NCBI RefSeq assembly: GCF_030035675.1
Contig: NC_084480.1
Span: 251,965,981 to 252,029,980 of the forward strand
Origin: Rhineura floridana
Taxonomy: Eukaryota; Chordata; Lepidosauria; Squamata; Rhineuridae
Reading direction: 5' to 3'
DNA length: 64,000 nucleotides
The translations under genes and the position numbers were made by a program. Shown here in pieces: positions 57,601-64,000 of this stretch. Below the pieces are notes generated by a model that was given only the letters and a program-made list of their open reading frames with translations, had not been told where the DNA came from and searched no databases. Positions within the stretch are counted from its first letter, which is position 1. The number at the start of each line of letters is the position of its first letter.

Positions 57601-60600
57601 GTAACATTTTATTTATTTATTAGATTTATATCCCACCCTTCCTCCCAGTAGGAGTCCAGGGCAGCACACAGTAAGAGCCCAGGGTGGCAAACATCAGAGC
57701 CAGGATCCCATGTGAGATTGTGTTGCCCCTTCCGTGAACAGAAAAAGTTTTACCATTTTTCTTTTTCAGAGAAATGGGAAATGTTATACTGGTCAGTATA
57801 TAAGTAAACTACTTATATGAGCAGGGTTTGTTTATTGTCAACTCAGAACTTACTGATTCAATTCCAGAACAAGACTATGGTCAAGTACAAATTTTAATCA
57901 GTCAATTCCAACTTGAACAAAAATAACTGCTCACAGAAACATTCTACTTGCATGAGCAGTATTATTGGAACAGCAAAATCATCTGAAATTGCTCTCTCTT
58001 CTCTTCCTTGAAAAGAAACATCCAATTTTTTTGTTTTAATTAACAAAATGTTATACAAGTTTGTGGTTCTGATATAACAATGATCTTGCAAGTATATTAC
58101 TTGCATTAATTTTTCTGTTGGTCAAGATGTCTGCTGGCATATCACCAGAACCAATCAATTCAAATCCTAGCTCAACCATGGTGTTATTTTGACAATCTGG
58201 GTATGAAATTCAAGACATAAGCCCTATTTAGATGTTTGTCCTCCTCACCTGTAAACACACACACACGAGTGGAGGAGGTACCCAGCTTCCTCTGGCACAT
58301 CACCTTTATTGTATTAGCAGCCCTCCATGAGTTTGAGGGCAACTCATATGAAAAGGAAAGCCTCCTCTACTCACAGAGGATTTCCACATGAATTAGAACT
58401 ATGATTGCACAGGACACGAAATCATGCATTCTTAATCTTGGGTATAACAACTGTATATACTCCACAGGGATAAATTTAAGAAACATTTTGAACATGAAGA
58501 AGTTATAAATGGAGAGATATATCAGTTATACTTTACTGCCAGTGACATACTATACTGAAAATGAAATCTCCAATTAGTATTTTGATAATTAACCATCTTT
58601 TCTTACCGTCCTAAGAATTGAACTTCTCCTCTGTGGTGATGAGGAATAGACTTATACTTCCCTAGCTCTCCTTCTGGTCTTGATACGTTGTATCCTACAT
58701 AGTGAACCCTATAATTAAAATAATTAACACGTGTAAGAAGAATTTAAAATTGTTAAGTCATTTTGACTCATTAACTCTATGGTTGCAATCCTGAAAACAA
58801 TTAGCACAAATGGGGATAAACCTTGTGGATGCAAGGTATCTTTGAGGTGTTCACCACAGCCACTTGGATGATTGGACAGAAAATATTAAACTATACATAG
58901 CTTATCTGTTCAGCCATGCAGAAACAGCTGAACATGAAAGATTCCTCCTGCATCATATCCTGTTCTGTTGGTCTTACTGAAAAAGAAAATCAAAAGTCAC
59001 AAGCAAAAACGTTGTCTAGAGTCTAAAAAAAGATACCTTAACACAGACAGCAACTGCAAACTGGAAGAACAATAGCCAGCCAGCAGGAACACTCAGAAGA
59101 GTTTTCCAACATGCTGGCATCAGTTCCATCAGGTGGATCCAGAGGAATGATTCAAAACAAGTGCAGGCAAGGAATCTCTTTTATTTACTGTGTAACTAAA
59201 GGAAATACTGTCAAACATATTCTGAGTTTATTTCACTTTTAATACTATCTTTCTTCAGGCATGTTTATTTAAAGTTCTTTAAAAGAGAAAAAAAATATCA
59301 TTAATACCACCATTTGAACTGCCTAACATACCGTATATTCCGGCGTATAAGATGACTTTTTAACCCCGGAAAATCTTCTCCAAAGTCGGGGGTCGTCTTA
59401 TACGCCGGGTGTCGTCTTATACGCTGGAATATACGGGTACTTCGCCAACTGAGGCATTGCTGTCTTCTACAAGAAACAAAAGTGGGCGGGCCGAGGAAGG
59501 GCTCCCAAACTGACCCCGGAGATGCTTGGCAGGCACGTGAGTCTAAAACATTAAGTCTACGGCCACAAACGCTGCCGGAGTATCGCCGCGCCTTACACCC
59601 TACAGGTGGCGCAGTGGTCCAAACACAACTAAGGGAAGAAGAAGCCAGCCAAGGAAGGAAGGAAAGGAAGGAGCAGAAGTGGTTCGCGCGCCTGCGCGTA
59701 GGAGGCGGGGGGGGCAGCTTGCGGCTGCCTGTGGTAGGGAGTTAAAAAAAAAACCAACCACAAACCGGTTCGCCGCTGTGAGGGAAAAAAGCACCGGGTG
59801 CCTTGGGCGGCGGTGGCGGAGCCTTCTCCTCCTCCTCCTCCTCGCTTCGGCCATGAGCGTCGCAGCGCTGGTTTCTCCCATGCTGCCGCCGCCGGGGCCT
59901 CCGCCCCCCGCCGCTGCCGCCGCCGCCTCCACTGCGCTGCCCGCCGGCACGGGCCCCACTGCCGCTGCCGCCGCTGAGAGCTTTGAGGAGGAGGAGGAGC
60001 TGGCCAGCCCCGCCGACAAAGAGGATGGAAAGCGCAGCGGCCGCACGCGGGATTCCGACAAAGGTGAGGCTTTCTCCTTGTCTCTTTCCCGCCGATGACC
60101 GGTGGCCCCGATCCGGTGTCGTGCTGGCCTTCTCGGGCCGAGTTCTACCGGGCTTGCTGCCCGAGTCAGTGTGCCTGCGGGGGTGCCGTTCGGCCCTGCT
60201 TCGTCCTGACTCGAGAGTAGCCCCATGGAAACTAGTAGAGGTAGCTGGCTTAGTTGCACCAATTTCAGTAGGTCTCTTCTGAGTAGTGTCGGATGCAGCC
60301 CTAAGCACCGCCCGGTACCATTGGGTTTACTCTTGAGTCAGTGCGCACATAGGATTTTATCCAGTGTTAGTTCTACCCAGAGTAGACCCACTGAAACCAA
60401 TGGGGCCTGTCTAACTGAGGCCCTTCAGTTGGTTTATGCCAAGTAAGGGCCGAACCCAGGAAAATCTTCTCAAAAGTTGGGGGTCGTCTTATACGCCCAG
60501 TTGTCTTATACGCTGGAATATACGGTAATACTTTTTATGTATGGTGTGATCCGTACTCAAATTGCTTTATAATGAAAGGCAGGATAAACACTTTAAAAAC

Positions 60601-63600
60601 AAATACATTAACAGAAAATGTTAGATATGCAGATATTATTAAGGTGATAGGAATTAGCAGTATGATGTTAAATTATTGTAAGATACTAATACACAAGTGT
60701 CTAATAGGCCCCTGCGCATCAAAATATATCTTCTATCTCAACAATATATAGCTTGGTCACTTCCATTTAGGAATTCATCCTATTTATTCTATGAACACTC
60801 ACCTATTCCAAAGGTCATCATCTTCTCCACCCCATCCCCAGAAAGCATTTGGAAATCCATTGATTTTTTTGAATTGTTCTATTGTTAGTCCACTTACACC
60901 ACCAAAGAACTCATTGTATGGAAGACTGAAATGACAGCAAGAAAATGTCATTCTCTTTTAATACATTTAGGTAAATATCTTTCTTTCCTCAAGTTTCCAT
61001 ATTTCACTAACAATTCACTTTTTTGAAGAAATGAATACACCTTTAAAATCAAAGGTATCACAATTTTGTTGAATCATTTAAAAATATATGGAAGGAAAGT
61101 GTGTTTCTGTAAGATGAAGTGGAGCTGTTGCTACAAACACACCATCTCATAGAAATAGCACAAGAAAAGCACTTACTATATAGTCAGACGGTTGGATTTA
61201 GGCTTACAAGTAAAATAAAGCTTTGGAAACATGTGGTAGGATCCAAAGAATAGCAGAACTAGTTCCATGCACCCAAATGGTATCTAGGATTGTGTTTCCC
61301 TCATGCCACATAATAACCTATTTTTTAAAAAAACCAAGGAGACTTTCAAAAGCAGCTTGTGATATGGCATGAGAATCTAAGTGGAGGAAAAAATCAGACT
61401 GGGTGTGCATCTAAAGTATTTCTAGATCCCACTATATTTTTGTAGACAAGAGAAGTGACTATCTGCAAGTACAAGAAAAGAGGAAAAGCAAAGAGAAGCA
61501 GTACAAATAATCAGAACAAAACACCATATATATACAAGGAGTGAGGGCAACAGGAATGTAAGACACCATAAAGTAAATGGATAGCTGAATCAGAAATACT
61601 GGGAGCTTTAGAAGCTAGAAACCAAACCTGCAGTGACCATTACAAGGTTAAGCCATGGGGGCAGGTTTTAGGTACAGGAGAAGTGAAGTCAGTGCACATA
61701 TCATTGGAAAGAGACTTTTTGCTATATCACCTAGTAAGCAAGTTTTACTACGGGAGGGTTGTTTGTCAAAGAATGCTAAGTAGAGAATTTCAGTCTATTT
61801 GCACAGCAATGTCACCAGCTAGCCCAATACAATATATATCAATAAGATTAAGAAGGAAACCTTTTAGAAAGCCAAATCTCATAGAAAGGAAACTGTCTCA
61901 GTAGAAGGCCTATAGGCCCTATGCAGTAAAACTGCACATATTTTGTCAGTGTTTTAAAGCCTTCAAGACTGTACATATTTTGTCAAAGTGTTTTAAAGCC
62001 TTCAACTTTACAAAATGTTTTTTTCCAGCCCTCCCTTCTGAACAAAGCAATGATTTCTTATGAAGCAGAGTACAGTATAAGATAAGACGGCTAGGCAGCC
62101 AACCAAAATTCAACTAGTTGTTGACACTGGTCATACTTGCCATCTCTAGGAGAAGGCACAGAGAAGCAGCTAGTGCTGCTTCTAGCAGGCAGCATAACTG
62201 ATAATGGGCCATGGGGACATGCTCCCTCTTTGATAAGAAAGTGTATAAAAGGCCAGGTTTTATAGCACTCATGATCCCTCAGGTCTGCTCGAGTGGAGAG
62301 TTGAAGAAAGCAGGAGAATCATCCATCTGTTCCATTCATGACATCTGATAGGTGATGTATTGTGACATGTATTTCCATGTACTTTGTAACTTTGACTCTG
62401 TAATTTGACTTAGAGTTCAACTCAGTCCTTCATCTATTGTAACTTGTTTTAACATGTAACTTGTGCCTTCAAAGTCTTATATTTTGATGTTAAATGGATA
62501 TTCAGCAACTTCTTTCATACTGATACTGTATGTATTTTGATTTTTCTGTTCCTGCAATGTTGGCTAAGGCTACCTAGAATGCATTTTATTAGTTGTAGTG
62601 TGCAAGATATGAATAAATAGCATATATTATAAAGCTTATTCTGCTGTCTGAAGTCTGGCTCCCAAATATAAAATTTCTGGTACCTCTCTAGACTCAAGAA
62701 TGCTTGAGTGGCACCTTGTCTATCCTCCACCTACACTGGACGATTGCTGTTGATAACCTGTGAGCTTTGGTGAGCTAACATTCAACATACAAGGATTCCA
62801 TGTAGATCTGGAGGAAGGGAGAAAGCAAGAACCCTCGACCTGTGCATTCACTGGCAAGGGGGCCAGCCTTGCTGGTATTATATGGCACACGTGTCTTTTA
62901 ATTAGTAGTTCATCTGCATGAACTCTTTAACTAGCACATGTTTTATGCTATTCTAGTGAACATGTAGCAGTACTAATTTTAATACATACTGATGGGATAG
63001 GAGGGATGATTGATTTACATTTTTATTTTCCAATATTTTACGCTATCTAATGGCAAAACATTGCTGAACTGTAAATATTGTTTATACCTATAGAGATTAC
63101 GGATGATTTTTCCACAAATTACAAATGAATTGAGTTCATTACTTACATATACATATATTTGTCTAGCTTTGCAGCAAAATGTCGTGGCATCTCAGCACAT
63201 CCATAATAATTCCTATCATTTTCAGGTAAGTGATCCACATCATGAAAAATTACACAGTCCCAATCACCATCCTTCATGGCTTCTTTAAAACCAATGTTGA
63301 AGAGCATTGCTCGATTAAAAGGTTGTGTTCCAATCTTAATAAAGAAGAAAACAGAACATTAAGACTTTAATCCTTACCTAGGAGTGAGCCCCATTGAATT
63401 CAGTAGTGCTTCTGAGTAGACATGGTTAGAAGTGTACTATGAACTGTTAAATGTGAACTGCCAAATGTAATTTATTGGTATAAACTAGCCATATAAAAAC
63501 TTTAACATAAAGGGTTTTGTTAATATATAAAGTTTACTACAGTCCTTCTAACAGAAATTATTTGATACAACCCACAAAACCAGACATGCAAGACCCCAGT

Positions 63601-63937
63601 TAAAATTATATAAGCTGTAATACAATCTTTTGAAACAAAATAATTTATTTTTTATTACATCTGATTAAAGGAACTCTCTTAAGGCATTTTGCCAAACACT
63701 GGAAGAGTGACATTTCTTGGAAACCATGATCACAACACTGTTGAACTTTAATTAAACCAATCCAAAATATATACAATAATGCATTTGAATGCATTCTAAA
63801 ACAAATATAAAGTAGCTCACCTGTTCAACAACATAAAAAGCAAATTCCAGCCTCTGCTTTTGTAACACTGGTATCAGGTGTCGGAAAAATATTGGAAGAT
63901 GTTCATGGCGATTCCGAAAAGGAATGAGTATTGCAAC
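54506..63937 (-). CDS. B4GALT6: Beta-1,4-galactosyltransferase 6, five 3' coding exons (5' end outside window)
   Basis: B4GALT6 is a Golgi type II membrane enzyme that transfers galactose from UDP-Gal to glucosylceramide, giving lactosylceramide. Exons in transcript order are 63937-63821, 63334-63147, 60925-60803, 58708-58607 and 54653-54506. They give 678 nt, 225 residues plus TAA, matching about residues 158-382 of the 382-residue human enzyme. Visible family motifs are LIPFRNRHEHLP, FNRAMLFN, the metal-binding FHDVDHLPENDRN, GGVSGLT, the acceptor/UDP-site FWGWGGEDDD, and IPHHHRGE. The C-terminus ELAPVQDY is close to human ELAPIEDY. All introns are GT-AG and phases join. The paralogue B4GALT5 is the alternative, but neighbouring TTR fixes it as B4GALT6. 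The cytoplasmic tail, membrane anchor and stem are not in the window. Confidence 0.96.
55252..56042 (-). mobile_element. L2 LINE, 3' truncated copy
   Basis: A - strand frame at 55517-55948 encodes LQLVQNVVARLLTGAGYCQH, HVTPLLRELLWLPICYRAKF, LVYKALWSLGPGYLKDRLTP, GLLQIPSYQEVRSAQ and APTLWNSLPL. Upstream, 55950-56040 encodes the VTSRLDYCNALY-type motif of L2 reverse transcriptases. It ends in the GGCGGGAAATAAATCAAAT and ATTTATTT tail. It is fairly young by this window's standards but 5'-truncated, in a B4GALT6 intron and in the same orientation as the gene. Confidence 0.9.
56045..57600. other. B4GALT6: B4GALT6 intron stretch with no recognised feature
   Basis: No exon or defined repeat is recognised. 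Short open frames on both strands near 56.2-56.7 kb show no known domain. Confidence 0.4.
57608..57695 (-). mobile_element. L2/CR1-type 3' tail fragment
   Basis: ATTTATTTATTAGATTTATA, CCCACCCTTCCTCCCAGTAG and AGCCCAGGGTGGCAAAC are the short tail seen also at 28378 and 55252. Confidence 0.6.
58607..58708 (-). CDS. B4GALT6: B4GALT6 exon with the IPHHHRGE motif
   Basis: This 102-bp exon encodes VHYVGYNVSRPEGELGKYKS then IPHHHRGEVQFLG, with split Arg codons at both ends. Acceptor AATTATAG; donor CG-GTAAGA. Confidence 0.95.
59331..59436. mobile_element. 106-bp MITE with ends CCGTATATTCC, left copy
   Basis: It starts CCGTATATTCCGGCGTATAA and ends TTATACGCTGGAATATACGG, its inverted counterpart. 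The interior repeats GTCGTCTTATACGCC. A truncated second copy lies at 60454-60525 in the same orientation. Superfamily not assigned. Confidence 0.85.
59640..59852 (+). promoter_or_regulatory. CpG-island promoter-like segment inside a B4GALT6 intron
   Basis: Immediately before an apparent first exon the sequence is dense in CpG. It has CGCGCGCCTGCGCGTAGG (NRF1-like) at about 59684 and GGAGGCGGGGGGGG (GC box) at about 59700. No TATA box. The surroundings within 1 kb are AT-rich, so this is a discrete island. Confidence 0.55.
59853..60063 (+). CDS. Apparent first coding exon of an unidentified gene, antisense in a B4GALT6 intron
   Basis: An ATG with G at -3 opens a 70-codon frame plus one base, ending at a good donor (AAAG-GTGAGG). 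The peptide starts MSVAALVSPMLPPPGPPPP, continues with an Ala-rich stretch and an acidic block (ESFEEEEELASPADKED), and ends GKRSGRTRDSDK. Such Pro/Ala then acidic then basic starts are common in vertebrate nuclear proteins, but I do not recognise the gene. The frame is also open upstream to 59679. No second exon was found to 64 kb. It is either a genuine promoter and exon of an overlapping gene, or a copied first exon carried by a transposon. Confidence 0.5.
60454..60525. mobile_element. MITE with ends CCGTATATTCC, right copy lacking its left end
   Basis: AACCCAGGAAAATCTTCTCA to GCTGGAATATACGG matches the last two thirds of 59331-59436. With the left copy it brackets the CpG-rich exon. TA lies just outside both outer ends (59329-59330 and 60526-60527). 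Confidence 0.8.
60803..60925 (-). CDS. B4GALT6: B4GALT6 exon with the WGWGGEDDD motif
   Basis: This 123-bp exon, the same size as the matching B4GALT1 exon, encodes LPYNEFFGGVSGLTIEQFKK then INGFPNAFWGWGGEDDDLWN. Acceptor GTCATTTCAG; donor AG-GTGAGT. Confidence 0.96.
60930..62229. other. B4GALT6: B4GALT6 intron stretch, mostly unclassified
   Basis: One small tandem duplication is clear: about 61930-62005 holds two ~38-bp copies containing CATATTTTGTCA and GTGTTTTAAAGCCTTCAA. No exon is supported. Confidence 0.45.
62230..62760 (+). mobile_element. Possible LTR remnant, fossil
   Basis: A TATA box (GTATAAAAGG, about 62251) is followed at about 360 bp by GAATAAATAG and then ATAAAGCTTATTCTGCTGTC and TGGCTCCCAAATA. 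That order resembles promoter, polyadenylation signal and U5 of an LTR. Ends are not defined and no internal region is seen. Family and age are unknown. Confidence 0.25.
63147..63334 (-). CDS. B4GALT6: B4GALT6 exon with the DVD metal-binding motif
   Basis: This 188-bp exon encodes IGTQPFNRAMLFNIGFKEAM, DWDCVIFHDVDHLPENDRNY and MPRHFAAKLDKYMY. The DVD triad binds Mn2+ and UDP-Gal in this family. The donor AT-GTAAGT leaves a split Ile codon. Confidence 0.96.
63821..63937 (-). CDS. B4GALT6: B4GALT6 exon with the PFRNR motif
   Basis: This 39-codon exon encodes VAILIPFRNRHEHLPIFFRH then LIPVLQKQRLEFAFYVVEQ, the nucleotide-binding start of the catalytic domain. Acceptor TTTTTTAAG; donor CAG-GTGAGC. 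It is the most 5' exon in the window. Confidence 0.96.
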
Positions 63938-64000
63938 CTTAAAAAACAGAAACCCAACTGAAACCTTTTATGCCAGGATTAGTGAACGACAGACGTTCCA

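Noticed and set aside
59679-60098. Translation start at 59679 for the island exon
   Set aside because: The upstream part is Arg- and Leu-rich translation of GC-rich leader and the frame continues past a good donor. The ATG at 59853 has the better context, although the longer start is not excluded.

Overview
The window is nuclear DNA from a squamate reptile (lizard or snake; I cannot say which family). The evidence is intron-rich vertebrate genes in conserved order, a transthyretin with the bird/reptile type of N-terminus, and a squamate-style repeat load: RTE-BovB, CR1 and L2 LINEs, tRNA- and 5S-rRNA-derived SINEs with BovB-like tails, hAT MITEs, and many short palindromic elements.

Layout: 5.4-20.1 kb holds the last ten coding exons of desmoglein-2 (DSG2, + strand), with a 3'UTR to about 21.98 kb. 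The earlier exons lie left of the window, so 1-5.4 kb is probably DSG2 intron. 22-39.8 kb is a gene-free spacer made mostly of LINE, SINE and palindromic repeats. 39.95-50.58 kb is the complete four-exon transthyretin gene (TTR, + strand), with a TATA box and the FOXA-type proximal promoter block known from mammals. B4GALT6 (- strand) converges on it: the last five coding exons lie at 63.9-54.5 kb, and the 5' exons are beyond the right edge. The order DSG2-TTR-B4GALT6 matches human chromosome 18q12.

The three genes have unrelated jobs: desmosomal adhesion, thyroid hormone/retinol-binding-protein transport, and Golgi synthesis of lactosylceramide. Their proximity is old synteny, not a functional cluster.

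I found no new multi-gene system. The best leads are: (1) a minisatellite at 3.0-3.4 kb in which nine successive units carry a pyrimidine tract plus CAG directly abutting GTAAGG, the form of a recursive-splicing ratchet site; (2) a CpG-island promoter and apparent first coding exon on the + strand inside a B4GALT6 intron (59.6-60.06 kb), bounded by copies of one terminal-inverted-repeat element, which suggests capture by a DNA transposon; (3) a 2.1 kb element with about 270-bp inverted ends and a nested CR1; (4) an (ATT)n tract that has replaced the pyrimidine tract of a DSG2 acceptor.
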